A stretch of DNA of 60,000 nt from Adiantum capillus-veneris (lineage: Eukaryota > Streptophyta > Polypodiopsida > Polypodiales > Pteridaceae): contig CM043944.1 in the NCBI GenBank assembly GCA_014529385.2, positions 67,953,895 to 68,013,894 of the forward strand, written 5' to 3'. Positions 1 to 11,550 of the stretch are shown here, one piece after another. Under the pieces are notes generated by a model. That model worked only from the letters and a program-made list of their open reading frames with translations, was not told where the DNA came from and did no database searches. Made by a program: the position numbers and the translations under genes. Every line of letters begins with the position of its first letter. Position 1 is the first letter of the stretch.

Positions 1-229
1 CTACCGCAAAGGGGAAAAGAGAAGCCAACCGCTGAGTCCAAGGCCTCTATCCACCTAGCTGCAAGGAATAGAACATTGACCGTGAAGCACGTTGCCTCAT
101 GGTCTTCTCAGGGATCACCACGAAAATGAGTAAAGTCGTAGTCGAAGAAGTTGCATCAGCGCCGGATGTCGATGCTCGTCAGACCACAAGGGATAGCTGC
201 AAGGGGGGAAATCTGTACATGTAGAGAGG

Positions 230-1357
230 GTCACAAGAGGCCCTCTCTCCCCAAGCAACTCGTGGCAAAGGTGATGCGAAGAGATCTCCTAACAGCCGAA
301 GAAGGCCCTACCCCCTGGGTCAACTGTGGAACTGGAGCAGGAGGAGGGGGAGTAGGACCATGGGGAAGAGGTGGAGAGGAGGGGTGGGGGGGAGCGACAA
401 AGGTAGAGAGGCGGGGGAAGAGGCAGCGGGGGCCAGGATAATGAGGAGGGGGGGAACTCTGGGGGGGAGAGGTTTTCGAGGGTGAAGCTGAGGTGGGGGT
501 TGGAGGAGGGATCTCATCCTGCGCAAGAGGACCAAAACAATTCCGCATGGGAAGCCACTGCTACTGGGCAGGCGCCTCATGACCACTCTGAGTGCCAGGT
601 TGTCGTTGTGGCCCCTACCGTCGTCGACCACGGACCTGCTACCATCACTCCTCTGCTAGAGCCCCAGCCTTAGAGGGTGGCTCTGCATGTGCGCGTTGTG
701 TCTTTGTTTGTGGTGGCTGATGGCCAGCCCTTGCAGGCTGGGGCTGAGTTTGTGGTGTAGGTCAAGGCCTCCTCCATGGACAGTCCTTCGCAAGATGGCT
801 TATCTTCGACAAATGAAGCACTGGTTTGGGAGGCCCCAATACTCCACGCTCTATCTAAACCAACCCCCACTCACCCGAGGCAGAAGAATGACCTTCGGGA
901 GCATGTGAGTGTCACTAACCAGATCGCAAACTGGGGGAATGCGAGCCGCCTTGGCAGCTATTGAGGTTGTCGTGCGAGGTGTCTCTAAGACAATCTCAAT
1001 GGCTGAGCCTATCTTGGACAAAAGTGGTAGGTACTCCCTCCACAAACCAGGAAAGAAGAGGGAGATGGGGATGTTTGCCTCCTCTACCAGAACATCCGAA
1101 GCAGGGTCAAAACCATGTCTCCATTGTCAAAAGTGGGCTCGAGTTGCTCGGATGTTCAATGGACTCATGGCGATGACCTTGGATGCCAATTGAGAGGTCT
1201 CAAACTCGATCTGATAGTAACCTCGTCCGAGTGTCTGTACGTCCAAGATATTGCCCACCTCTGTGAGAAGGCGGTCCTGGAGAAGGTCACGCAGCTCTCC
1301 TTGGTGAAAGAGCAAGTCGAATGGCGGGCTCAGCGGGGTTGGGCAAGGGGGCTTCAT
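230..1357 (-). pseudogene. LINE ORF1-like (DUF4283 plus zinc knuckle) relic
   Basis: Read on the minus strand, 1357 down to about 850 resembles the DUF4283 RNA-binding domain of plant L1-type LINE ORF1 proteins: a start near 1357, GYYQIEF and SPLNIRATRAHF stretches, then WREYLPLLSKIG and LPRVSGG near 851-1045. It continues into GLPNQCFICRR near 800-850, the first half of a CCHC zinc knuckle. The second half (HLAKDC) is readable only in another frame, so a frameshift breaks the knuckle. Below about 760 the frame becomes a Pro/Ser-rich tail, common in these proteins. The family binds RNA in non-LTR retrotransposon particles. Several frames must be joined to follow the homology, so this is a dead copy. 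No endonuclease or reverse transcriptase is visible; those would lie to the left of the window. Family assignment is by eye. Confidence 0.55.
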
Positions 1358-1369
1358 ACGAGTCCCTTT

Positions 1370-1475
1370 GTGGCAGAGAGGTAGATGGAGGAAATTATCT
1401 GCAACAAACCGTGTCTAGTGTTGTGGCAGAGAAGCAGATGGAGGAAATTCTCTGCAACAAACCGTGCCAAGCACT
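1370..1475. repeat. Tandem duplication, 53-bp unit, two copies
   Basis: The segment starting GTGGCAGAGAGGTAGATGG at 1370 recurs at 1423 with a few substitutions. It lies just upstream (minus-strand sense) of the DUF4283-like frame, possibly in its leader. Confidence 0.8.
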
Positions 1476-1885
1476 ATCCAAAACATCAGCACTGCTAGAG
1501 CCAGTTGAAGGGAACCTTCGAGAAAAGAAAGGCAGAGAGCGAAGAGAGTGGCCGGGAGGGGGGGGGGGGGATGGCCGCAGGTGAGGGAAGCAGGCGGGGG
1601 ATGATAACGTGTGAGAGAAGAGGGCAGGCAGCGGATATGGATGGTAGGGCTGCTGCGCACAGGGGGGCGGGCTGGGACGCCGCGCGTGAGAGGGCAGTCA
1701 GGGGGGCAGTGCAAGGGTATTGGTGGGGGGTGGGGGGGAGGCAGCGATGGCAACATGGGGTGGTTGTGCTAGCAGCAACAAAGATCGCACAATGATTAGG
1801 AGAAGCTATTGTGGTCTCTTTCTCAAAAACCTTGACATGCTAGGGGTAGAATTTTCACCATTCACCGCCATCTTGTCTCTTTGAT
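1476..1885. other. G-rich interval without a recognised gene
   Basis: Plus strand is purine- and G-rich with several runs of 6-11 G (around 1557-1570 and 1725-1740). The Pro-rich open frames on the minus strand follow from this composition and I do not call them genes. It may be leader sequence of the LINE relic. Confidence 0.4.
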
Positions 1886-1886
1886 G

Positions 1887-1961
1887 TTTCCTCTTGAAAG
1901 TTGAGCATAGCATCACTCAAACTCCCTCAACAATTCAGTGATGGTAAGTCCTTCTGTTGGC
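1887..1961 (-). pseudogene. Short gag-like fragment
   Basis: The minus strand reads LTITELLREFE, stop, CYAQLSRGN. This resembles the segment of the Ogre/Tat-like gag at about 23150-23220 in this window, which reads LLREFECPYEKLSS. Only about 25 codons match, so this is a small relic or a chance hit. Confidence 0.3.
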
Positions 1962-2086
1962 TTTCAATTTGAGTCCTTGGGCTTTGAAAACCTACTCGCC
2001 TCCTAGCCTTTTAACCCTTTCATTAATCTTGGCTTTAAATTGAACCCTTGTCCTTATTACCCCCCCTTAGAGAAGTATTTTTGTCC

Positions 2087-3315
2087 TTAAATAAAAACGG
2101 TAAATTTATTCTTAAAAACACTAATGTTTCTCCAAGTGGTTGCACCTTCTCCATGTCGGTCTTTCCTCTTGACCAATGCTTGATTATGCACATTATGATT
2201 AGTGCATAAATCAAGATATTTTAAATTGCACTCAGGTTCACGTGACAAGGTTGGAGGTTCAATGAATTCAGCCAAAATTTGTTGTTCAATGGGATTTTCA
2301 TCCCTATGCAATCGTTTACATAAACGATTTACATAAAAAACTGGATGAATATGGGAGTGCACATGTAAAGAGATATTGTAATTCATATCTCCCACTTGAT
2401 TGAGTGCCTTAAAAGTCCCACAATATCTTGAAGATAGTTTAAGCATTGGACCAATTTTCAAATTTTTTGAATGTATCGGCATATGTAAACATACCTCTTT
2501 TCCTTCCATGAAGATTACTTGCCAACATTTATTATCACTATAGGTTTTGTTTCTATCCTATGCTTGTCAAATGTTTTGATAAGTAAGTTCGAGCATATGA
2601 CCCATGTAATCTTGGAGAAAATCCTTGACCTTTTGAAAATTTTTATCTGTGAATCCCATCGTAATTATTGATCTAGTTTAAAACCATACATAAGCATAAA
2701 ATGACTAAAGCACTCATCACATGCTTTGCACTAGAACAAGAAAACTCTAGAACATGAAAGTAATCTTCCCCAATCAGATTGATTTTTGCTAACTTTTGCT
2801 CTTAGCATATCCTCTAGCACATGTTTGACATGTTCAATCTGACCAGTATTTTTTGGATGATCTATTCTACTAATGTTGAGTTGTGCATCCAATTTTTTAA
2901 ACACATTTGTCTAGGAATGAATGTCAAACTTAGGATCATGATCATTCACAATATTGTTTGGCAATATGTATAGTCTATATAGATTTTTAACAAATAACTT
3001 TGGTAAGTCTAGAGTCTTAAAACAAGAATTTTTTCTCAGAAGGATGTAAGAGAACTCCTCATTTCAGGTGTTGTAGTTTACTACTTTGACATTTTTGGCA
3101 ATGCAAGACATTTTATTGAACATGCATGTATAAATTTGGCTTGTAAAACTATAGTTGTACAAGTGCGCATGTTTTCTTTATTTCTAGGTGCCCTCACTAG
3201 CGCTATCATGACACTAAAAGATAATTTACCGCCAAAGTTTTACGTTCGTCAGTACACACTCTTACCCTGTGGAGTAGGTACCCATCATTTATGGAAAAAA
3301 AATTTCATTTCCATA
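2087..3315 (-). pseudogene. Element X: Ty3/gypsy integrase and chromodomain-like C-terminus
   Basis: Minus-strand relic of a Ty3/gypsy integrase. From right to left: an HDSASEGT segment near 3200 where the HHCC zinc finger begins, CQKCQSSK near 3065-3130 for its second half, a core piece near 2820-2900 (RIDHPKNTGQIEHV, matching the usual YHPQTDGQTERV), then an open frame at 2509-2087 covering the C-terminal barrel (IHPVFYVNRL) and a chromodomain-like tail (EPPTLSREPEC). Integrase joins retrotransposon cDNA to the host genome, and chromodomain tails bias target choice. Frameshifts and stops interrupt all but the tail. Matching RNase H, RT, protease and gag pieces on the same strand lie at 42.5-45.4 kb, suggesting one element split by insertions. 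Confidence 0.7.
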
Positions 3316-3329
3316 GATTATCACTCAAA

Positions 3330-3410
3330 AGAGGGGAGCTGGGTGTGGAGAGTGCTACATTGGTACAAAGAGTAGAGAAGTGAGAAAAGATCAACATGGG
3401 ATAGTGGGTG
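3330..3410. repeat. Repeat Y, left copy, part 1
   Basis: This segment, joined with 13573-13746 and 16245-16270, aligns by eye over its whole length to 42225-42505. It is interrupted first by Ty3-A and then by the solo LTR at 13747. Identity of the repeat is unknown. It could be a short LTR or a MITE-like sequence inserted into element X. Confidence 0.6.
3406..3410. repeat. Target site duplication of Ty3-A, left
   Basis: GGGTG, identical to 13568-13572. The related unoccupied sequence near 42285-42300 (GCAGTAGGTGAAATCTC) shows the site without the element. Confidence 0.9.
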
Positions 3411-5040
3411 TGTCATAAAATCTAATATCTAACCAACCCAAATGATTTTCTCATATTAAATTGATCACTTAATGTGGGAGAATAAACGGGAACAAGTGTT
3501 AAGATATAGATATGTGCTTATAGATCTATCTCAACACGGGGCCAATGGTAAAGGGGCCCAAAAGGGAGATGGTCTATCAAAGAGCAAGGCTAACCAATGG
3601 AGCATAAGAACTTAGGGTTAGATTCATTGAAGACCTCCAATAAATGTGTGTAAAAGTCCTTTGACCTTAAGTAAGCTAGGGCTGAGCTTGAGGTGGGAAC
3701 CCGGCCGAAGCTCGAGGTGCTTGTCCTGCTTGAGGTGCTTGTCGTGCTTGAGGTGTTTGTCATGCTTGAGGTGCTTGATTAAGATGCTTGAGGTGCTTGA
3801 CTGGCTCCATGCTTGAGGTGCTTGACTTGCTGCATGATTAAGGTACTTGAGGTGCCTTGAGAAGCTTGCCTGAGATGCTTGTGGGAACACCCCCTAGTTC
3901 AAGTGCTTTGTCATGCTTGGTGAGTAAGGTGCTTGATCACCTAAAGTCAAAAGAATTCCTACAAGAGGGGGGAGAGCCATTTTCCTAGGGGCTAGAGAGA
4001 GAACACCCACTCACACACACAAGGAAAGCCCCAACTTGAAGAGGCAGCAAGGACACATGTCAGGCCCCTACCCATGTTACCTTCATGTGTTACTTGAAGC
4101 CTATTGGCTAAGCTTCAAAGGGGTCCAATGATAAATTACTTGAATTATCTAATTGATTTTGCATTTATCAAGTCCTCTCTCTCAAAGGGGAAAGGGGGAC
4201 ACTTGTCCCAAGGCTACCCATGTTGCTTGTAATGGCTCCTACTTATGATTGGCTAGGCCTGGAGGGGTCCAATGAGCTTCAAGCATGAGCTACAAGGGGG
4301 GGTCGACCCAAGCTATCTAGGGGCTTGCTTGAGGGGTATACTCACCCACACACACTCACAATCACTCTCAGTGTGTGCTATGCAAAGTGCAAGAGCTCCC
4401 TCTCCAAGCAAGTAGAGGTTGAGAGCCTACACCAACACTCTTGGCTATGGAGTGCAAATCCAACCAAGAGCCATGCTTCAATGCTTGAGCTTGTCATCTC
4501 CTTCTTCTTCATTACTATGCTATTATGTATGCTAGCAACAAGAGTATGATAAGTGAGGAACTAGTTCTTTCTCCTATGAAATGTTTCTTCTTCCTCTTCC
4601 CTACCCTCATTCCCTGCTTGCTCTCTCCACCTTCGAAGGTGTTTGAGGTCTTGGGACTGAGACTTGGGATAATTAAAGCTTTCTTCAAGTTCATGTTATG
4701 CTATGATTGTGATGCATGAAGCTTTCCATCTTCATTGCATCACCTAGGTCACAAGGAACACAAAGAATGTATTGTAACAAGTCTCTCTTAATGGGAGAAA
4801 TCATAATACAAATGCCTATTGGAGGGGGGACCGGCTCCACATAAATCCGGTCCTCAATTGTTGTCATGTTCTCTAAATTCTCTCTCTTGCAAAAGTATTG
4901 TTCATGCCAAGTTAACTAATTGCTATGATTATGTTGCTATCTTCAATTATGTCTACCCGCTATGCTCACAAAGTTATTTCTCGAAAGTATTCTCATTAAT
5001 TTCCGCTATTCTCAAGATTGAATAGGCTAATTCCATTACA
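3411..5040 (+). repeat. Ty3-A 5' LTR
   Basis: 1630 bp, TG...CA termini. It should hold the promoter and polyadenylation signals of the element, but I cannot place a convincing TATA box. It contains a GCTTGAGGT minisatellite at about 3700-3880. The open frames inside it are repeated in the 3' LTR at 12089-13552 and are chance frames, not genes. Confidence 0.95.
3700..3885 (+). repeat. LTR minisatellite, about 20-bp unit (5' LTR copy)
   Basis: Degenerate tandem units built on GCTTGAGGTGCTTG. The 3' LTR counterpart (12195-12410) has about two more units, which accounts for most of the LTR length difference. Confidence 0.85.
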
Positions 5041-5041
5041 T

Positions 5042-5053
5042 TGGTATCAGAGC
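5042..5053 (+). promoter_or_regulatory. Primer binding site, initiator-Met tRNA type
   Basis: TGGTATCAGAGC begins 2 bp after the 5' LTR. This is the standard plant LTR-retrotransposon primer site, complementary to the 3' end of initiator methionine tRNA, where minus-strand cDNA synthesis starts. Confidence 0.95.
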
Positions 5054-5164
5054 ATTTGGTTTCTCTTTTCTTGCTTAAGAAGAGAGGTCCTTAAGTAGCC
5101 TATAAATGGTTGATGTTGTTAATTATAATAGGGTAAGTGGAACTGGGATCTAATATCGGTTTTG

Positions 5165-6497
5165 TTAACACTAGGTTGGTAATGGGACACTTTTATGTCC
5201 TGGGACACTTTTATGTCCTGTGAAGTGACCATTTTCCTTGAATTATGTCAAGAGTTTCAAAATGGATTTTGAGGTGCTATCTATCTAGAAAGTTTTCTCA
5301 TGAGCTGAAAAAAACTCGACATTTTTTTGGAATATCAATTCCATCTTTAACATTGTCCTTGCACAACATTTTACAACCTAAACTGTGTGAAAAAACAGGT
5401 CCTGTTTTTCGCTTTTTTCAACTTTTTGCAACTATACCACTCTAGAATTCATGTTTGTGAGGTCTATAATGCTAGAGAACTATCTTTAGTAGTCCTAAAC
5501 ATGTCCTGATGCTTCTAGGGAGAAATAAATATTAAAGTTGTAAGTTATGACCAAATTACAAAAATTGTCAAATCCTGTTTTTTAGCCAATTTTAGCTCTT
5601 CTATGATTTTTTTGGTGGATTTCATGATACCCAAATTCGTTTTTGATTTTCTATGTCACATATTGTAACATAAAGCTAACATTCCTTGAGTTTTGGGGCA
5701 CCTAATACCCTATTTTGCATAGTACACAACGATGGTTGATTTTTTCAATTATGGAAGAAAACGAAACATTCTAGTATATCAAGTGTAGCTTTTTCAATAT
5801 TGTTAGTTTCTTGTGACAACTACATGCATTTTGTAGCTAGTAACCATATCTAGTCATAAGGATCAAATTTGGCTAGATATTGAATAGTTTCTATGGAATT
5901 CTACAACTCATAATGTTCAACCCAGTTTTTTCATGTTTGTTGTATTTAACACTTCATCTTCGTCCCCAAGGTTCCCCTTGGTAAGAGATGTATTATTCTT
6001 TTGATATGCTCCATGGCTCCTTATGACCATAAAGGACAATAGGAAACTAAGAAAACATGCATATATTATTTGTATTGAGCGTGGCTATAGAAACTTTGAT
6101 GATAGGTTTGCAGAATGGTAAAAATTCAACTCTTTTGTACATATTTATTTTGGCAAAACAAAAAATAGTGAGTGAGAATCAATCATATGTTCTGATCACC
6201 AACCCCTTGAAGTTAACTAGGGAATTTATCTCAAGTCCTACAAAAATCCCTAGTCTTATTTTTATGCAACAAAACATAAGAAATGACTGTTTTGATGAAA
6301 ATTCACTGGTCCATCAACTTTGGAGGATTGGTGTGACCAAAAGATGAGAAATTTTACAAGTTTCTTATTTTTTCCATGTTTAGTTCCCTCATGAAAGGAT
6401 TTTACAAAATGAGTGGATCTACTATGGTTTTGGAGTTTTTTTTCAAAACCCTGAAAGGACACTTTTATGTCCTGTTAGGTTACCAACCTAGTGTTAA
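5165..6497 (+). mobile_element. TTAA-flanked inverted-repeat element, copy 1
   Basis: Element 5169-6493 (1325 bp) ends in CACTAGGTTGGTAA and its inverse, with TTAA at 5165-5168 and 6494-6497. Two GGACACTTTTATGTCC palindromes lie at the left end (5185-5200, 5203-5218) and one at the right (6457-6472). It sits in the leader of Ty3-A between primer site and gag, so it inserted after Ty3-A. Three related copies lie at 19.8, 45.4 and 57.0 kb. Open frames at 5245-5445 (66 aa) and 6057-6347 (96 aa) recur in two copies, but I recognise no transposase, so it is probably non-autonomous. Confidence 0.9.
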
Positions 6498-6784
6498 GCC
6501 CACTATGTGGGGGATGGTGCACACCTCGGGAGCTTTGGACTAAATAATGCAGTCTTTTTAGACTTGCCTACGGCTTTACCATTATTGAGCCATAAGAAGT
6601 CCGAAAGGAGCTAGCCCTTGGCAACTCTGCTATGTTAGACCTACTCCTCTACTCTCTATAATTAACCACTTTGAGCCGTGGGTGTAGATACTTAAGAGCC
6701 AATTTTCAAAGGCTAAGAGGAGTGGCAACTAAGGTTTTGAATTGCCAAAGCATACACTAAGTACATACATAAAATTTTGTTAAC

Positions 6785-9436
6785 ATGGCTGACAATAATC
6801 AAGAGAGTAGAATGAACATTGATAGCTTTGATTTTGCACATGAAGGTGCTAATGATGATGCTCCCATGTTTGTGAATTATCTTGTGACTAGGGTGCAACA
6901 AGCTATGGGCAACCCTACCTTGCAAGCCGAAGTTACTCAACAACTTCGTGCCTATGGAATTTCCCTTCCTCTCCAAGAGGAGAGAGAGCTTAGGAGGCCT
7001 TTTGAAGAGACCCCCAAAAGAAGACTCTCTCCCATTCGAGAGGAGGAATCCAAAGAGAAAGAAAGCAATGAAAGTCTAAGTTCTTCTGAAGATGTGGCTC
7101 CACGAAGAACGCGGTCTAGACGATCGCCTACTCCTCCCAAGAGAAAAAGAGCAACCCATAGTCCTTCTCCTCATCGCTCTGAAAGGAAAGAGAGGAAACA
7201 AAGGAAGAAAAGGGCTAGGAAGAGGTCACCCTCTTCTCCTTCTTCTTCACCTTCCTCCTCTTCGGATGAAAGTTATGGCTATTCTCCTAGAGAATACAAG
7301 AGGGGAGGACATCGCAAATCATTTCCTGCATGGCGAAGGTCACAAAAGCTAAAGAAGTTCAAGGAGGGAGGAAAGAGTATCTCTTTTCTCACCTACGATG
7401 GCACCTTTGGTGCTACCGACAAAGTCTTGGCCTTCATCCAGCAATTTGACGCGGCCTTTGGGGACGAGGGCTTCACAGATTCCTCCAAGCTACGTCCTGT
7501 AGCTATGCACTTCCAAAAATCAGCTCGTCAATGGTGGGCTAGCCTTCGTGGAAATGGAGAAGCCCCAAAGACATGGAAAACTCTACGAGTTTCCATCATG
7601 AAGCAATTTCTGCCAAGCGATACTAAAGATAAAGTTCTTACCGAATGGCGCGGCTTCAAGCTTCTCTCTCATGAGTCTATCAACAAGTATGTAGACAAGT
7701 TTTGGGATTTACATCTCAAAGCTACTGTCTTTCAAAAGATAGACTTTGCCGAGCAAAGACAACAATTTTGTGCGGGATTACCTGAAGAGATGGCCGAATA
7801 CATCAACTCTCAACGGCTCGGTACTATTACCGAAGTAATCCACCACACCATGGTTGCTTCACGCATCAATTTCCATCAAGGGGCTAGACGTAATGTCAAG
7901 CCCATGGAAAACAAAGATAAAAATGATGCAAAGGGGAAATCCAATGCTCAAAATAATTCCCAAGGCACTTCCAACAACAACAACAACAACAACAATCGGT
8001 CCAAGGAGAAGGGAGTTTACAAAGGTAAAATCAAACTCTCTCCTGAAGAGCTTGAAGCTTTTCGCAAGGAACATAAGTGTTTCAAGTGTGAAGAGCAAGG
8101 ACATGGCTATCGTTCTTGCCCCAAGAAGAATACTCGCAATGAGACTCCTAGAGCTTCCACCATCGAAGCTCCAAAAGAGGATGCTCATTACAAAGGATCA
8201 TCACTCTCCTATGCTTGGGGAAAGGTAAGAGAGCATGATGCCTTCATCTTGTTTGAACCTGGCTCTACTCTTAACTTCATATCAATAGAGTTGGCCACCA
8301 AGTTGGGCATTCAAGCTTTTGAGATGGGAGATATAGTAGTCGCTGATGCAACTTTCAAGGGAAAACAACCCTCCGTTACTCCCTTGATTGGGAAGTTGAG
8401 GCTTCATGTCCAAAGCTATGTCGACAAAGAAGACTTTTTCATCTCTCCTCTCCAACATCAGGATGTTATCCTAGGGGCACCATGGTTTGATCGCATGGCT
8501 GCCAACATGAAGTTCCCTGAAACGCGAATTTACTTCACTTACAGGGGAAAGAACATGTATATAGATGCTAGTGAGCGTGGTCGCACTATTCCACTTGTAA
8601 ATCCTCTTTCTTTTGATAAATCAATGAAGAGCTCAGTTTCTGCGTACATGATTTATGTCAAAGAGTCTCTAAAAGCTAATAATGTTTCATCAAATGAAAA
8701 TGATAGGAATCAAGAAGAGTTAGACTTGTCTACTTTTCTAAAAGGATTCCAAGATGTGTTCATCGATGATATCCCTGTGGACCTACCTCCAAAACAAGGG
8801 GATGATGACCATCGTATTGAGCTCCTTCCAGGAAGCTCACCGCCTAACAAACCTCCTTATCGAGTCTCACAAGCTCAACAAGAGGAGATTATGAGGCAAG
8901 TACAGGAACTGGTAGACAAAGGGATGGTGAGGCCTAGTTCCTCTCCCTTTTGTTCTCCAGTCCTTTTAGTGCAAAAGAAAGATGGTACATACCGTATGTG
9001 TGTGGACTATCGAGAACTAAACCATATCACTATCAAAAACAGATTTCCCGTACCCCGGGTAGAAGATCTGTTTGATAAGCTACAAGGCTCTACCTACTTC
9101 AGTAGGATTGACCTTAAGAGTGGCTATCATCAAATAAGGATAGTGGATGAAGATATCTTAAAGACCGCGTTTTGCACAACGTTTGGTCTTTATGAATATC
9201 TAGTCATGCCTTTTGGCTTGACTAATGCACCAACTACGTTCAATTGTTTGATGGAGAAAATTTTTAGACCATATCAAAAATTCATTGGAGTGTTCTTTGA
9301 TGATATCATCATCTACTCCAAGTCTTTGGAGGAACATAAGAAGCATCTCCAAGTGATTTTTCAAGCATTGAGGGAGAACAAGCTTTATCTCAACCAAAAG
9401 AAAAGCGATTCAATACTTAGGTCATATCATCTCTAA
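6785..9436 (+). pseudogene. Ty3-A gag-protease-RT, first open part (883 aa)
   Basis: Starts at the first ATG of a long frame. Residues about 70-150 are Arg/Ser/Lys-rich and resemble an RS domain, unusual for gag. A retrotransposon gag domain follows at about 200-330 (RQWWASLRGNG, WRGFKLL). The CCHC zinc knuckle CFKCEEQGHGYRSC is at 432-445. The protease region near 489 reads LFEPGSTLNFIS, where the family normally has an Asp-Ser/Thr-Gly triad; Glu replaces the catalytic Asp, so the protease is probably inactive. RT covers about 690-883 with DLKSGYHQIRI and FFDDIIIYSK (normally Y/F-x-DD). The frame ends early because of a frameshift near 9405-9415 within RT. The product would package RNA and synthesise cDNA in the cytoplasm if intact. 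Confidence 0.9.
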
Positions 9437-10800
9437 AGATGGTATCCAAATGGATCCATCAAAGTTATAAGTAATAAAAGCATGGCCTAACCCAAGAAAT
9501 CTACATGAGCTAAGAAGCTTTATTGGTATGTGTGCATACTATAGACGCTTCATAGAAAAATTCTCTCAAGTAGCAGGACCACTACTTGACTTAACTAAGA
9601 AGAACGTTAAGTTTGTATGGACTGCTAAGGAGCAAAATTCTTTTGAAAAACTCAAATAAAAGCTTACTTCCCAACCAGTCCTCGTGCTTCCGGATCTCTC
9701 AAAGCCATTTGAGGTCCAATGTGATGCTTGTGGTGATTGCCTTGGAGCGGTTTTGCTTCAAGAAGGGCATGCCATAGCATATGAGAGCCGAAGGCTCAAT
9801 GGTGATGAACGAGTCTTGGGCATTTATGAGAAAGAGCTTTTAGTTGTTGTACATGCCCTAGACACATGGAAGCACTACCTATTGGGGACTCCATTTATCC
9901 TACGAACCGACCACCAAAGTCTCAAGTATTTCATGACGCAAACCAAGCTTTCCGACAAACAAATGAGGTGGGCAAATTTTCTTTCGCAATTTAATTTCCA
10001 TATTGCTCACATAGCTGGTAAGCACAATCAAGTTGCTGATGCACTTTCACGACGACCAAAAGTTAATGCGGTGTCTATAGCTACTCACAATGATCTATCC
10101 TCTATGATAGATGAGTATGCTACTGACTCTGACTTTAGAGACATAATGTCAGCCCTTTCTTTGGGGAAGAAAGAGGAACCATTCACCTTGCAGGATGGTT
10201 ATCTTCTCCACGAAAATAGGCTATGTGTTACTCATTCCCTTCGTGAGAAGGTTATGTATGAATCCCATGCTCCTCCATATGCAGGGCATAGAGGTATTCA
10301 ACCTACTCTCCGAGGAGTAGAGACGTATTTCTATTGGCCTACCATGAAAGTGGACATACAAGAGAATGTTTCAAAATGTGTAGTATGCCAAAAGACCAAG
10401 TATGATAGAGGGAAGCAACCTGGATTACTCCAGCCATTGCCTATTCCAAATTCACCATGGGAGAGTATATCCATGGATTTCATCTTTGGATTGCCCAAGT
10501 CTATCCATGGGAATACAGGAATATGGACAATAGTCGACAGGTTTAGCAAGCAAGCACATTTCACTCCTGTCAAAAAGACTATTAAGGAACACCAAATGGC
10601 AACTCTCTTCATATCTCAGATTTTCAAGCACCATGGATTACCCACATCCATCGTGTCAGATAGAGATCCTAGAATGACCAGTAATTTTTGGAAAGGTCTC
10701 CTTGAAAATCTAGGAACAAGATTGAATTTCTCTTCGGCCTATCACCCACAAACGGATGGCCAAAGTGAGATAGCCAATCTTACTCGATCTACTCAAAACT
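9405..10800 (+). pseudogene. Ty3-A RT end, RNase H and integrase core (frameshifted part)
   Basis: Continues the previous frame one register over. In-frame stops lie at about 9467 and 9657, then the frame is open from 9684. RNase H is recognisable by QCDACGDCLGAVL, YEKELL, RTDHQSLKYF and NQVADALSRR, which carry the expected acidic residues. The integrase HHCC finger (HAPPYAGHRG ... CVVCQKTK) lies near 10260-10400. The core has SMDFIFGLP, VSDRDPRMTS and then SEIANL, the D, D and E of the DDE triad. A second frameshift near 10780 separates it from the integrase C-terminus. The catalytic residues are kept but the reading frame is broken at four places. Confidence 0.88.
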
Positions 10801-11550
10801 TATGTTACCGAAGTAGATCAACGCTCACAATGGGAAAAGTATTTACCGCTAGTAGAGTATGCCTACAATAATACTGTACATACTTCTACGGGGAAAGCAC
10901 CTTTCGAGATCATAGAGGGAAGACCTAAAAGTCCCTTGCTACTGAAAGTACATGGGAAGATCTTCGCCGCCGATGAGTATAGCCGTGACCTACAAGAATC
11001 TTTTCAAAAGATTAGGGAGGCTATAGCCATCTCTCAACAAAGGCAAAAAGATGTTGCTGATAAGCACAGAAGAGCCTTAATGTTCAAAGAAAATGATTGG
11101 GTCTTACTCAAGTTTCCTAAGGCTCGATTAAGGCAAACGACGGGCAAAAATCCTATGGGCCATCAAAAGTATTATGCTAAACTCGCAAAAAGATACTATG
11201 GTCCTTTCCAAATCTTGAAGCCTATCAATGAGATGGCTTATCAACTCAAGTTGCCCAACCATTGGCTTATACACAATGCCTTTCATGTAAGCTTACTTAA
11301 GCCCTACAAAGGAGAGCCACCAATTGAACCAATTATTGAAGACCCTCCCGAAGTTGAAGACCAAGAAGAGGTGCTACAACCCGAAGCTGTCCTTCGGCAT
11401 GAAGACAAGGTACTACGACATGGTAAGATAATCCGACGGTATCTTATTAAGTTCAAAATATATCCTTTTGAAGATTCTAAATGGATGCAAGGAGTACAAC
11501 TTAAGCATAGAATGAACCTTGTCAATGCTTACAATGCTACATTAGAGTAA
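10780..11550 (+). pseudogene. Ty3-A integrase C-terminus with chromodomain-like tail
   Basis: Homology resumes in a new frame near 10780 (LPLVEYAYNN), and an ATG-initiated open piece of 204 aa runs from 10936. It has the GPF-like segment YYGPFQILKPI, the NAFHVSLLKPY motif of the integrase C-terminal domain, and a chromodomain-like end (RHGKIIRRYLIKFKIYPFED) before the stop at 11550. Chromodomain tails of this type are known in plant Ty3/gypsy chromoviruses. I cannot confirm the aromatic cage by eye. Confidence 0.8.

Noticed and set aside
231-548. Pro-rich 105-aa protein as a host gene
   Set aside because: It is the low-complexity tail of the DUF4283-like LINE relic, in shifted frames.
3700-3885. 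Regularly spaced short repeats as a CRISPR array
   Set aside because: Units are contiguous and degenerate with no unique spacers, and the context is a plant LTR.
3624-3890. Lys/His-rich repeat protein on the minus strand, repeated at 12089-12415
   Set aside because: Translation of the LTR minisatellite.
4325-4549. Open frame repeated at 12852-13076, a possible small gene
   Set aside because: It lies inside both LTRs of Ty3-A and is duplicated with them; composition and lack of similarity argue against coding.
5245-6347. 66-aa and 96-aa frames conserved between TTAA-element copies as possible transposase exons
   Set aside because: They are conserved because the copies are near-identical throughout; no catalytic motif is visible, copy 3 is shortened and copy 4 lacks them.
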